Notes: generated by a model not told the origin, from the sequence alone. Counted from the first letter of the stretch, positions 45,351 through 55,973 are shown. The stretch is 64,000 bases of DNA from Fragum whitleyi (GCA_948146395.1 OX411547.1:29077114-29141113), one strand, 5' to 3'. Translations and numbers: made by a program.

Positions 45351-45567
45351 TTAACCTTTTCCTGTTTTACAAAATTTTAGACCTGTCCAAATTCAAAGGT
45401 TTTGCAGACGAAAATTTAAAGTGGATTTGATTTGAAAAATAACCATTGAGTAGGGTAGAAAATAGTGTGAAAAAAGAAGATATTGCTTATCAGAAGCAAT
45501 TTCTTCTTTTTTCACAATGTTTTCTCAATTATAAAATAAAAGCAGGGATTAAACAGCACAGCGTAAA
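45351..45567 (+). mobile_element. PBb MITE, eroded right end
   Basis: TTAACCTTTTCCTGTTTTAC opens the copy. The end reads AAACAGCACAGCGTAA, a mutated AAACAGCAAAGGGTTAA. Confidence 0.7.
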
Positions 45568-45734
45568 GGCCCTTTTTATACGAAGTATCCACTACTTTGT
45601 CCAGAGTGTATCAGTCATCTGATGTCCAATTGTCTTGAAATTCAGCAGTTGTGTTCCTCACATGATTACAGAGTGCAGTGCGTACGGTTACTCTACCTAG
45701 CTTGATTTTCATTATTTAGTTATTTCCCTTTGTT

Positions 45735-45850
45735 GTTTTTCATTCTTGGAGATCAAGCAGTATAACTCGAATACGGTATTGTGACTTGTGATTACAGTAC
45801 ATTTGTATGCAATTGACGAGTCAAAATAGCGAATTCTACTTATATAACGG
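45735..45850 (+). repeat. Partner of the 15300-15405 repeat
   Basis: 45785-45830 is nearly identical to the reverse complement of 15307-15352. Flanks such as AAGCAGTATAACTCGAATA are also related but diverged. Confidence 0.55.
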
Positions 45851-45954
45851 CTGTATCTTGTGACAGTTCAACACCTTGGTCTCAGGTGCAACAGAGAACT
45901 ACCAAATCCCAAGGATACGAGCAAGTTCAGATGACTGAATAGGACCAGATCAGT

Positions 45955-46209
45955 TAACCCTTGTCATGCTGAACCCGGAATATTCCTGCTTTGACAGGAG
46001 CTATAGACAAACATCAGTCTGCACATATGTGCAGTCTGGTGTTAGTCTACACCACCTGTTTCTACACCACCTCACTTTCAAACCAGAATTGTCAATAGAT
46101 TCAATGTTTCAAATAAAGACTGATCTACAGTTGGTACTTTCAGTGCTTTATGCCCTTGGATTTTGATGAAAATTTTTAGCCAAAATTTATTCAGCATGAC
46201 AAGGGTTAA
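45955..46209 (+). mobile_element. PBa MITE, intact
   Basis: TTAACCCTTGTCATGCTGAA and TTCAGCATGACAAGGGTTAA are perfect arms with TTAA on both sides. The centre contains CTGCACATATGTGCAG. This is the best reference copy of PBa in the window. Confidence 0.85.
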
Positions 46210-46624
46210 CAAAAATCTAAAGTTAAACACTAGTGTCAGAGACACAAAATAGGTAAAATACAACAAAGGCCATTTTTTCTATGATGCAAGTACTATTTCA
46301 CATAATCAGCAATATATGTGCATGGTTGTGTAAACATGATGAGGATCATTCTGTTTAATGCAAATCTGTCAATAATCGCAGGGGTTAGGTTCGGATAGAG
46401 ATACTGACAGAAGATGATACTAATTTACAACCACCTCAAGTGTCTAAAAATGGGATATAATTCATATCAAAGAGCATTTTAAGTTATCTCCCTTGGTATT
46501 TTAGTTTTTCTCTCTGGATAATTAATGCACATTCCAAGTTTCAAGAGGATACCTTCAATTAAATACAAGAGATGTCGCAAAACGTCAACATTATTTTCAC
46601 AATGCAACCCCAGCCAAAAAATTC
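46210..46624. other. Unassigned sequence
   Basis: Nothing recognised. Confidence 0.35.
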
Positions 46625-46815
46625 CTGATGGTTCTAGAATGTTAAATGGAAGTTCAAAAACTCTAAGTTCAAGAAACTAGGTGTTTAAAGAACTTTTAGA
46701 AGTAGTTTTTTAAACAATTCTAGAACTAGTTCAAAAAGTTCAAGAACTACTTCTAGAAGATCAAGAAGTTCTTGAATTGACATTTAACGTTCTAGATTGT
46801 TCAAGAACCAGGAGT
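46625..46815. repeat. LCt copy 4
   Basis: GGTTCTAGAATGTTAAATGG on the left mirrors ACATTTAACGTTCTAGATTG on the right, suggesting these clusters are whole inverted-repeat elements. The centre is dense in TTCTAGAAC and TTCAAGAAC. Confidence 0.65.
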
Positions 46816-47207
46816 ACTGCTGGAGCCAATATTTAATTAAACCCTTGTTTTTCCTGAAACAAGTCAAGCAAAAAAAAATGTTTTTCTCCCCCCTTCTTAC
46901 CTGAAGCCCAGACATTTTTCCAAGGATATTACCATTGAAAGGTGTCTATCAAAAAACACTTGAAACATTAAAATTCATGGCATTCCACAGAATTCGCAGG
47001 AGCTGCATTTATATTCATGTTAAAGTGCAAACCTCTTTCCTCGATAAATATTGTAGGAGGAAAAAATAAATGTTTAGCATCAATATCAATCCTTTCTATT
47101 TTTCAATGCCAGGAATTTTAAATGTTCATATAATAAACCCTTTCTGTGTTATTTCGTAATTTAACATACCTGAGCTATTATGAATTTGAGAAATTACTAG
47201 TATTGTA
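46816..47207. other. Unassigned sequence
   Basis: Nothing recognised. Confidence 0.35.
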
Positions 47208-48838
47208 ACAAGAGGACCCTGAGGGCCCTAAATCGCTCACCTGATATTTCAAGTAAATTATCATAAAGACCCCATTTCCTATGATATGGCACGACCCTTC
47301 CCATTTTCAACAGAGTTCATTCTTGTGACCTGGCAAACATTTTGATCAAGTTTCATGAAGATTGGACTATATTTGTGACTTTGGAGCTCTTACGAGAAAA
47401 TTGTCATTAAGGCCCCTTTTCCCGTGAAATGGCATGTATACTTCCCATTTTCAAATGAGTTCATCCTCATGACCTAACAAACATTCTGACAAAGTTTCAT
47501 GATGATTGGACCATATTTGTGGCTTCTAGAGAGTAAACAAAAAAATTGTCATTCAGACGCCTTTTCCTGTGATATGGCATCGATCCTTCCCATTTTCAAT
47601 AAACTTCATCCTCATGACCTAACAAATATTCTGACCAAGTTTCATGAAGATTGGACCATATTTGTGGCTTCTAGAGTTAAAACAAGAAATTTGTCATTAA
47701 GGCCCCTTTTCCCGTGATATGGCACAGATCCTTTCCATTTGAGCAATTTTCATAAGGATCCACTCAAGGAATATATCTGCCAAGTTTGGATGATTTTGAC
47801 CCATAAGATTAGGAGGAGATGTCGATTAAAGATATTGTTGACAAAATTGTCATTAAGGCGCCTTTTTCTGTGGAATGGAACAGATCCTTCCCATTTTCAA
47901 TAGGCTCCATCCTCATGACCTAACAAACATTCTTACCAAGTTTCATGAAGATTGGACCATATTTGTGGCTTCTAGAGTGAAAACAAGAAATTTGTCATCA
48001 AGGCCCCTTTTCCCGTGATATGGCACGGATCATTTCCATTTGAGCAATTTTCATAAGGGACCACCCAAGGAATATTTCTGCCAAGTTTGGATGACTTTGA
48101 CCCATAAGTTAAGGAGGAGATGTCGTTTCAAGATATTGTTGACAAAAATGTCATTAAGGCGCCTTTTTCTGTGAAATGGAACAGATCCTTCCCATTTTCA
48201 ATAGACTTCATCCTCATGACCTTACAAACATTCTTACCAAGTTTCATGAAGATTGGACCATATTTGTGGCTTCTAGAGTGAAAACAAGAAATTTGTCATC
48301 AAGGCCCCTTTCCCGTGATATGGCACGGATCCTTTCCATTTGAGCAATTTTCTTAAGGGACCACCCAAGGAATATTTCTGCCAAGTTTGGATGATTTTGA
48401 CCCATAAGTTTAGGAGGAGATGTCGTTTAAAGATATTGTTGACAAAATTGTCATTAAGGCGCCTTTTTCTGTGAAATTGCACCGATCCTTCCCATTTTCA
48501 ATAGGCTCCATCCTCATGACATAAGAAACATTCTGACCAAGTTTCATGAAGATTGGACCATATTTGTGGCTTCTAGAGTGAAAACAAGAAATTTGTCATT
48601 AAGGCCCCTTTTCCCGTGATATGGCACGGATCATTTCCATTTGAGCAATTTTCATAAGGGACCACCCAAGGAATATTTCTGCCAAGTTTGGTTGATTTTG
48701 ACCCATAAGTTTAGGAGGAGATGTCGTTTAAAGAAAAAGTTGACGCCGTGACGGACAGACGGACAGATGGACAGACAGACGCCGGACAACGATCGATCAC
48801 AATAGCTCCCTTGAGCACTTCGTGCTCAGGTGAGCTAA
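47208..48838 (+). mobile_element. HE9: pearl/Helentron-like element, same ends as HE4 and HE3
   Basis: ACAAG is followed by the hairpin AGGACCCT-GA-GGGCCCT, and CGCTCACCTG appears at about 47235. The core (about 47340-48725) is a monomer-to-dimer array. GACGGACAGACGG-type repeats lie at about 48750-48780. The 3' hairpin (about 48803-48837) contains AGCACTTCGTGCT and CAGGTGAGCTAA. It is the longest HE copy in the window at 1.63 kb. Frames within it, with phrases such as TKFHEDWTIFVASR, are repeat translations and not genes. Confidence 0.8.
47340..48725. repeat. HE9 core: 144-bp monomers, then 300-bp higher-order units
   Basis: TGAAGATTGGAC-type anchors lie at 47356, 47500 and 47645 (144-145 bp), then at 47946, 48247 and 48547 (300-301 bp). 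AGGAGGAGATGTCG anchors lie at 47811, 48112, 48412 and 48713. Each 300-bp unit therefore joins two related but diverged half-units. Confidence 0.85.
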
Positions 48839-49020
48839 AAAGGGACAGAAATTCTTTCAAAGAGCAATTTCTTATTCCAGGATAGAGGAAATACAAATTT
48901 TCTCTATTTGTCCCAGGTCAAGTAAATTTTGATTCTCTACTTGTCAGTATTCAAAATCAAGTTAAAAAAAGTGAATAGATTTTGAAAAAAATAACACAAA
49001 AAAAAACATTGTTTTTGATG

Positions 49021-49150
49021 AAAGGAAAGGGTGGGAGTTTGGGATTGAAAGAAGGCAACATTGTAAAAAAGACACTTTTCTATCTCATTGTTGGTTGAAT
49101 TTGATGTCTTTATGTTTTACCTTCTCAAAATAAAGATATTATTATTATTA
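49021..49150 (+). mobile_element. LINE 3'-end fragment with (ATT)n tail, inside hATg
   Basis: The stretch ends CTCAAAATAAAGATATTATTATTATTA, and the tail resumes after the nested element at 50994. ATGAA occurs before it (about 49017) and after it (about 51003), consistent with a target duplication. The AATAAAGAT + (ATT)n end resembles that of the LINE at 54332-55358 (reverse), but the bodies differ. Confidence 0.5.
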
Positions 49151-50993
49151 CACTGCAACTCCATTAAAACGCTGTGGTCGGGGTCCAAGAAATGAAACAG
49201 CGGAAGAAGTGGATGTATTTGCTATAACGCTGTACCCCCCCTGCCGCCGCCGACCCCCCCCCTCCCCTCCCCCGCGCGGTGAACAGTAACGTACCGCGGA
49301 AACGTAACAGACACAGGGTCAATATTGATAACGATATCGGATATCTAAATAGGCCTATACATGTACATATTTAGGCCATCGCATCATATATTTTTAAAAC
49401 ACGGCAATGAATTGAAGAACAAGCGCGGTTTATTACTTTGATATTTTTTATTTTAAGATCGTTTTGTTGTCCCCAAGCTAAACAAAACTATCTTTGATAA
49501 AGTAATCTAGTTTGTAGGGTTAAACGATCGCAGACTCCTCTTAGATCTCTGAATCCCGATTTCTCGGGCCTACCCGCCCGGCAGCTGAGAAACACCGATA
49601 ACGACGATCTCAAAAGGGTAAAGTTAGTAACATCCATAAAGTTCCATAAGATCAACGAATTTCACATTTTAAATGTTGTCTTCTCGAAAATAATTATCTC
49701 CGCAATCAAAATAAACAATACCCTACGTCTGATCGAAACTCTATCAAAGTTATAGAATCTCTCGGAGTGCAGGACCTCATTCTTCGATGAGCGAGAAAAA
49801 ATGCCGTAAATTCAATTAAATGAATCTGTAGCTACGACATTTGGATCGCCGATTTGCAAAGATCATCTTCACGAGTCAAGGGGTATCGAAAGCTTCTCGA
49901 AAACCGTATTAGTAAAACGTTCGTAACCCTGGGTTTGACAAGATGTTACTTCACGGCTTTGATTTTTAGATAGTAGATCGTCAAGAAAGAAGTACAGACA
50001 ATTGCGAAGCTACGCGGTCACCATCAGTTTCGCGCCATTTTTAGATTCATTGTGTGACACATTTCAGCGGGAAATGTAGGTTTATACATAGCTTCCTGTT
50101 TAAATTTCAAATAAGTTGTCTATTTAGTGAGAGATAAGAATCAACGATAATAATTCAATCGGACTTTAAAACCTACTATAATATGAAAAAGTTTAATGAA
50201 AAAGAAACAAAATTTTATCATATATTTACAAAAAACGTAATATTTATAAGAAATTCAACGGGATTGGCAAAGGGAGGTAATAAACCAATAAATTGGGTAA
50301 GGGGCGAGTCGCTTTTTGAATCGTTTGTCGACAGAGGTAAATGTTCAAGATTTGAGAATATAAAACGAGATGAGCTCATTTTGCGAAAACACGGCTTCTT
50401 CTGAAGTTTATTAACTTGGATTTAATCGCATCCGAGCTAGACTTTCTTTGTGTTCAATTGCGTCCCTGCCGTCGACACAGAGCAGTTGGTAGCGCGCCGG
50501 ACTGTCAATATTGGGATTCCGTGTAGGCCTATCTCCGACGGCGGCACTCATTCTTTCTGACTATAAGTCACTCACTCATGGGTTAATAATCGTAGACCTA
50601 AGTGAGATAGCAGTTTGGAGTTAGGGAAAGATTGTTGTACTCGTGAGTTTGGTACTCCAGCGGTAGTGATGTAACTATACGTCTGTCAGCCATCAAACTA
50701 GCCATTTCTCTCTGACCAGAGGCATTTATCGCCACCACTGCCCCGCGGGAGGTGTGAAAAACAATTGTATTGATTTACCTGGCTTCGCTCAGTATAGATT
50801 TTTATCTCAGTGGGTTCACCCTTCGATCTAAGATCGCGATCAAAACAGCGTTAAGTGCGGATCGGGTAACATCGCCGCAGCATCCCAAAATGGTCGACCC
50901 CCCCCCCCCCCCCAAATTTCGGGAGCCAAGCGGACCCCGCGTTATATTGGATTTAGCGCTCTAACAGATTTCGTTATAATGGAGTTGCAGTGT
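49151..50993. mobile_element. Tc1/mariner (pogo-like) inverted-repeat element inserted in the LINE tail
   Basis: CACTGCAACTCCATTAAAACG on the left is mirrored by CGTTATAATGGAGTTGCAGTG on the right, with TA on both sides. The ends resemble pogo/Tigger termini. The 1.84-kb interior is CpG-rich and includes G/C homopolymers (about 49246-49270 and 50888-50903). The largest frame (50183-50404) has no recognised motif, so it is treated as non-autonomous. Confidence 0.65.
50468..50690 (+). mobile_element. SINE1 with tRNA-like head, inside the pogo-like element
   Basis: GCAGTTGGTAGCGCGCCGGAC is a good tRNA A-box region. It is followed by a decayed B box and then the body words CGGCACTCATTCTTTCTGAC, CATGGGTTAATAATCGTAG, GTGAGATAGCAG and GGTACTCCAGCGG. 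Confidence 0.65.
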
Positions 50994-51260
50994 ATTATTA
51001 TTATGAAGAAAATGGTGAAACCCAGCATTTTCTTCATTTAAAACAATGGTTTTCTACCCTTTGATATAAAGATAAGGATAATTTATAGTTAAGATCTATT
51101 TTATACCATTAAAAGATTTTCCCTCTACCATGAACAAGTGACCAAGCAAAATGCACTAGTTTGCCGATAGAAAAGCCAGAGAAGGACAAGTTGGGCATTG
51201 GAATAACCCGGCCTGCTTTATCTTATTCAAATGTTTCTACCTTATACAATGAATTCATTT

Positions 51261-51419
51261 AAGAGATGAAGAGAGAATTTTGTTGGTTTTATAGAAGTAT
51301 GAAACTAAAAACCTATAATCACACTGTATAAATATGCGAAGTGAATTTACACATGAGTGTGATAAATTATTTAGTTTCATACCTCTGTAAAATCAACAAA
51401 TGTTCCCTTCATGTCTTAT
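51261..51419. repeat. Inverted repeat, about 50-bp arms
   Basis: AAGAGATGAAGAGAG .. TTGTTGGTTTTATAG .. GTATGAAACTAAA pairs with TTTAGTTTCATACCTC .. TAAAATCAACAAA .. CTTCATGTCTT. ATCACACT and AGTGTGAT continue inward. Probably a MITE. No other copy was seen. Confidence 0.65.
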
Positions 51420-52767
51420 AATTTGATATCACAAAGCAAAAATGTCAAGTTCATCAATAATGGAAGCAAATTCTTAGGGGACTACTTTTTGAGGGAGCTT
51501 ATAAAATAGCTGCATACTCAAATTTGTTTTCATTGAGAAATAACACCAATTTTCCACCCAATCAGAATGCACAAGAATTGGTGGAATCATTTAAAATTTA
51601 GTTATCTGATTACACAAACTTTAAACTCTAACTAATAATACTGTTCATGCCATATTCCTTTGAACGTAAAACTTGGGTCGACAATGTAGACCAAGATTTG
51701 TGTGCACAGTTTCACTACAATGGCTTTTAATGCCTACCAGATTTATGAAAATTCAACACTAAATTGCATTAAAATTATTAATTAAGCTTGGATATCATCA
51801 ACTTGAAAGCAGATATTAACCTATTTTACATTAAGGCCACTTTTTTTCATGACGCGAAATCATTTTTTTCCAAGCAACTTTATGGTTAGCAACACTTTAT
51901 CAAAGTTTCATGAAAATCTGTCAATAAATGGGCAACTTACCTCTTAGCCTAATAACTTTCTACTTTAGTAGGATCTATAGACTAAGATCAGCCTACACTT
52001 ATGCCACACCCTTATTATCAGATCGTCTTTACCACCTGATTTTTCTTTACAAGAAGAACAGTTTCAAATTAAGTTTTCAACATGAATGCTATCTCTCTTT
52101 TAGAAAATCCAATGCTTTAAGTACTTTGATATTCATATAATTTTATTATGGTTTCTATCAAACATCGCAAGTCATCTTTTCTTTAAATACTGTAGTTGCA
52201 AGATTTGGTCAAGTACAGAAAATAATTATCCCATGTAACAATCCTCCTATGTATCTAATTTTATAGCAGAAAGGGAAGCAACTCTTCAGACCTTATTTTT
52301 GTATGCAGACTTTGGTTTTAAAATAGCAAGAGTTCTCTCCTATTTCCCATTAGATACTCCAGTATCTTACATAATAATGTGGTCTTGTTTTCCTAGTAGG
52401 AAAATACGGCCTTTAGCAGCAAGAAAAAATTTTTGAGACACTCCTTTGCTTACTTTGGTAAGTTTACAATATTTTGACAGAGAAATTTAACCCATTCCCA
52501 TAAAATCTCAATTTTTGACTTTCTGATGAAAAAAATCTATTGAAAGATTGAGGATAAAGATGAAATTGCTTGTACACCAAGTTGTGTTCCACAAGATATG
52601 GCTGCTACACGGTGTTGTTGATGTTGACAGGATTTAGCTAGACTGCAAACTAGGCTACAATTGTAGCCATAGTCAGGTAAAACAAGGGCTTAACTATCAT
52701 TACGCACATTGCATAAGTGAGTAATAGAAATGAATCTTCTTTCAAGAAATGTTGTTGATGAACGATC
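51420..52767. other. Mostly unassigned, with a decayed PBa-like stretch
   Basis: About 51945-52130 carries TTTAGTAGGATCTATAGACTAAGATCAGCCTACAC-like words in PBa order, without arms. The rest was not recognised. Confidence 0.35.
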
Positions 52768-53276
52768 ATAACATCGAAATTACAACTTTTTCAAGCTGTA
52801 TTTATGATATTTTGATTATTCACCAACACTCAAATCATAGCAAAGGGGAGCTGCACATTACAAAAGTGTGTAATATCTTCATATGAAAAATGTTGTTGAT
52901 GGATGACCATAACAGCAAACTACAGCTTATTCAAGCTGTTGTTACAATGTTTTGATTATTCACCAACGCTTAAATCATAGCAAAAAGGAGCGGACGGAGG
53001 ACATTCATCTTTTACCACACTCCACATATCACCTTTATCCTATAAATGCTATGTTGGTGACCTTCTGAGTGCGTACGAATTTCAAATTCCTAGATACACC
53101 TATGTAAAATTGCAGTAGTTTTGCTTGAAATTAGTGCCAATCTGAAACTTAGTAACTAGTAACAAGCTGTAGTTGATAGGTTTTAGAAATGGCACTCATG
53201 ATATATAATATATATTGTCGATGATAGGTCAAAATCTTGTAACTAAAGCTATAATAATCTGGAGTTACGAGGTTTT
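52768..53276. repeat. Three hpB palindromes
   Basis: Units centre near 52792, 52932 and 53252, each with TACAGCTT..AAGCTGT-type arms ending in TTTTGAT or CAAAATC. The first two share flanks (ATTCACCAACACTCAAATCATAGC), so they are a local duplication of about 140 bp. Confidence 0.55.
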
Positions 53277-53315
53277 GATCGCCCACTGACTATATACTCC
53301 CTCAAAATCTTTATA

Positions 53316-53571
53316 TGTGACCCATCACGCAAAAAGGGACCATCTGTAAAATGACTATTTGAAAAAAAAAAAGGATTGGGTACAGCGTTGGTCAACCAGG
53401 TCGCATTTCAAAAATTCTTTCACTGGAAGGTAGATTAAAGATTCTAGATTCAGAAAAAAAGCACATTGCATAAAGTTTCCACCATAGTCAGTCTGCGCAA
53501 ACGGCGCAGTCTGACAAGGGTCGACACTTTACGCACTACCCATATGGTCCCTTTTGGCGTGACGGGTCACA
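53316..53571 (+). mobile_element. MTi MITE, well preserved
   Basis: TGTGACCCATCACGCAAAAAGG opens and CCTTTTGGCGTGACGGGTCACA closes. GGGACCATCTG and CATATGGTCCC extend the arms. This is the best reference copy of MTi. Confidence 0.8.
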
Positions 53572-53924
53572 TATATAAAAGCCGGATGTAAAACATATGA
53601 CTAAGACCAACAAATCTTAAATTGGGGTTTTCCTGTACGATCTTATCAAAAAAGGTCATCGTCTAGAAGTTTCGAATCGGGTCACCGTATTCCTACACTA
53701 ACCTTACATCAGACTAGAATTTGGCCTTCGTTATCGTAAATGATATATTACTGCTGTCTATCTTGAAATTTTTTTTGACCAATGAAATCACTGATATTGA
53801 CTGTTGGTGGGCAAAAAGACTTAGGCCTAGGTTTTTGGCCGACCTCCTTAATTTTACAATAAAAAAATATAATAAATATAAAAATATTCCTGCCCATACT
53901 ATTTATCATTTCTTTAAAATTTAA

Positions 53925-54000
53925 AATAGCACATCTATTCATGGTAGGAACCAATTGTGCCAATGTATTTTGAAATCCATTCATAACTGTAGGAATTATT
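53925..54000 (+). repeat. NRr fragment
   Basis: AATAGCACATCTATTCATGG, AATTGTGCCAATG and GAAATCCATTCATAACTGTAG match NRr order. A half hpJ (GCGCAAGACTATCGTAAGTG) follows at about 54013. Confidence 0.45.
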
Positions 54001-54035
54001 TGAGGGGATTAGCGCAAGACTATCGTAAGTGTCTA

Positions 54036-54328
54036 TTTGACAAAATTGGAAGGACTCACGAACTAAAGGACTGACATAAGGAGATTTGCACCTACACAGT
54101 ACAGTTACAGAGCGGTTGTTTTTGAAACTACCTTCAAACCTGTCTTAGTGGCCTCCTGTATTCAACAAGCAACATGTATTAAGTAAGGGATTGCCGAGTT
54201 CCAAAATGAATCAATTACACTGAAATTCACCTGTATTAAGCAAGCACCTGTCTTGAGCAAGCGCTTTTTGATTGTCCATTTGGTGCTTGCTTTATACAGG
54301 TTTAACTGTATGACTTGCTCATCACTAG
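54036..54328. other. Unassigned sequence
   Basis: TTGAGCAAGCGC and GCACCTGTCTT style words are repeated locally, but no family was recognised. Confidence 0.3.
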
Positions 54329-54329
54329 C

Positions 54330-54331
<2 letters not shown>

Positions 54332-54362
<31 letters not shown>

Positions 54363-55358
54363 TCTTTATTTCATGAAGGTAGAACATTAAGACATATTTC
54401 AAATGAATTATATGAAAGTAGTCTTTTTTACAGTGTTGCCTTCAATATAAATGAAGTATGGTTCAAATGATAATGATAAAATGATATAAACATGCTTGCA
54501 AAATTGAGAACAAGATCAGAATTAGAGAATCTTCGGACAGATACATTCCGTATGTTAAGCGTTTAGTCTATTTCTATCGGGACTTCAGAATTGTTTTAAA
54601 AGCAAATGATTTTTAAATTGGCTTTTAAAACGCGATAAAGATATTGCATCTTTAATGGTAATAGGAATTTCGTTCCATACATACATGCTATAGTATGAAA
54701 ATGAGTTTTTCTTATACAAAGTATTGAATTTTGAATTAGTTATATCTTTGTGAGCAAATGACCTTAAACTGTAGCTCCTGTTATTACAGAAAGAAATAAT
54801 GTCTGTCATATAACTTGGTAATAGGTTATAACGACATTTGAATATCAAAACACCAGTATGATAATTACACCTATTATCGAAAGTCAACCAATTAAGTGTT
54901 CGGAAAAGATCTTTTGACGGTGTTCTAGATGAAGCACCTAGAATAACTCGGGCTGCTCTTTTCTGAAGTATAGATAGTTTAGACGTTCTGTATTTAGCAC
55001 TTTTCCACCAAACTGTACAACAATAGTCAAATATAGGTAATATATAAGAGTTGTAAAATAATTGTTTCATTTCAAATGTGAGATAATTCGTGATTCTTTT
55101 GAGCAAAGTAATCTTACTGTTTATTTTTATAACAGTTTTGTCAATGTGCGTATTCCAAGCCAAGTATTTGTCGACATGTACCCCTAAGATCTTATGGGAT
55201 TCAACGACTTCGATACATATGTCGTTTATTTTCAAATCTAGGTCTATCTCTTTAACTTTATGCTTTGTTCCTATAAGCATACATTTAGTTTTATTTGGAT
55301 TAACAAGCATATTATTTTTTTGCTTAGGAACAAAAATTTCTAAAGTCTTAAAAGCTTA
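54332..55358 (-). mobile_element. 5'-truncated LINE (non-LTR retrotransposon), 3' end with (ATT)n
   Basis: Read on the minus strand, the element enters within the reverse-transcriptase region and carries an uninterrupted frame to a stop at 54585. A 3' untranslated region of about 220 bp follows, ending AAATAAAGATTTTATTATTATT. The (ATT)n tail is the + strand (AAT)n at 54329-54361. 5' truncation is typical of target-primed reverse transcription. Confidence 0.85.
54585..55355 (-). CDS. Partial non-LTR retrotransposon ORF2: C-terminal part of reverse transcriptase
   Basis: The frame is open from 55355 to the stop at 54585. The first Met (55310) is internal, since in-frame KNN-type residues precede it and the original protein extended upstream. 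The fragment starts just after the catalytic YxDD block, which is missing. It shows LVNPNKTKCMLIG, then LGVHVDKYLAWNTHID, YNSYILPIFDYCCTVWW and LQKRAARVILG, in that order. It ends with a tail containing YSLRS and a VWNEIP phrase. This order is typical of Jockey/CR1-group ORF2 proteins, and the exact clade cannot be fixed. The complete protein would hold an endonuclease and the RT core, so this fragment cannot act alone. There are no internal stops or frameshifts, so the insertion may be fairly recent. Confidence 0.85.
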   Translation of the reverse strand, partial: AFKTLEIFVPKQKNNMLVNPNKTKCMLIGTKHKVKEIDLDLKINDICIEVVESHKILGVHVDKYLAWNTHIDKTVIKINSKITLLKRITNYLTFEMKQLFYNSYILPIFDYCCTVWWKSAKYRTSKLSILQKRAARVILGASSRTPSKDLFRTLNWLTFDNRCNYHTGVLIFKCRYNLLPSYMTDIISFCNNRSYSLRSFAHKDITNSKFNTLYKKNSFSYYSMYVWNEIPITIKDAISLSRFKSQFKNHLLLKQF

Positions 55359-55591
55359 AACTTCGATTAACTTTAGTTACAATGTTTTCCAATATATATT
55401 CCAGACAATAAAAGAGGACAAAAAGGGTTGAAAGTGGTCCAATTTTAAGTTACATGAAGCTTTAATAAATTTCTATGTCACTCTGCCCGCAGTCACATTT
55501 ATGCTTCGGTGACTCAAGAAATAATAGCAGACGCTGAAGTTTCCTACATAAATTAGTCTGCTATATGGTTTATTATAGCATGTTGAAGGAT

Positions 55592-55652
55592 TGGTATAAC
55601 ACTATTGTAAGTGCCTATATATTTATAGGCACTTACAATACTTTTGCACTGA
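55592..55652. repeat. hpJ palindrome
   Basis: ACTATTGTAAGTGCCTATA and TATAGGCACTTACAATACT surround TATT, followed by TTTGCACTGA. Confidence 0.75.
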
Positions 55653-55973
55653 CCAATAATGACGTCTATATACAGAGCACTTATTAAAGATATGAAATTC
55701 AGTCGAGTGTTCTTCTCAATGACATACTGACATTATATGAGAATGAGCTCATTCTGTTTTTGTATGGGGTTTAATACCACTTTCAACTTTTAGCTAAAAT
55801 ATTTTTACACATTACTATTATTTCCTCCCTTCCGGAAAATGTTAACCCTTGACCTACTGAATTCCCATTTTGTTTGAAACAAATCGCCGAATTGAGGACA
55901 TTTTCGCCAGAATTGCCGAATTAGGGGACATTTCCGCCGGAATTGTCCAGCAAAATTATTAACAACCAAAACA

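Larger units (their letters stand above)
48878..51211 (+). mobile_element. hATg MITE split by a LINE tail and a further element
   Basis: 48878-49020 (CAGGATAGAGGAAATAC, AAAAAACATTGTTTTTGATGA) and 51004-51211 (GAAGAAAATGGTGAAACC, CATTTTCTTCATTT, AGTTGGGCATTGGAATAACC) are the two halves of one hATg copy. The outer ends are decayed. Confidence 0.55.

Noticed and set aside
47499..47717. 72-aa frame with TKFHEDWTIFVASR
   Set aside because: It lies wholly inside the HE9 tandem core. I recall similar phrases as repeat-derived predictions in other invertebrates, not as a verified protein.
50183..50404. 73-aa frame as a transposase fragment of the pogo-like element
   Set aside because: No catalytic or DNA-binding motif could be recognised, so it was not annotated as coding.
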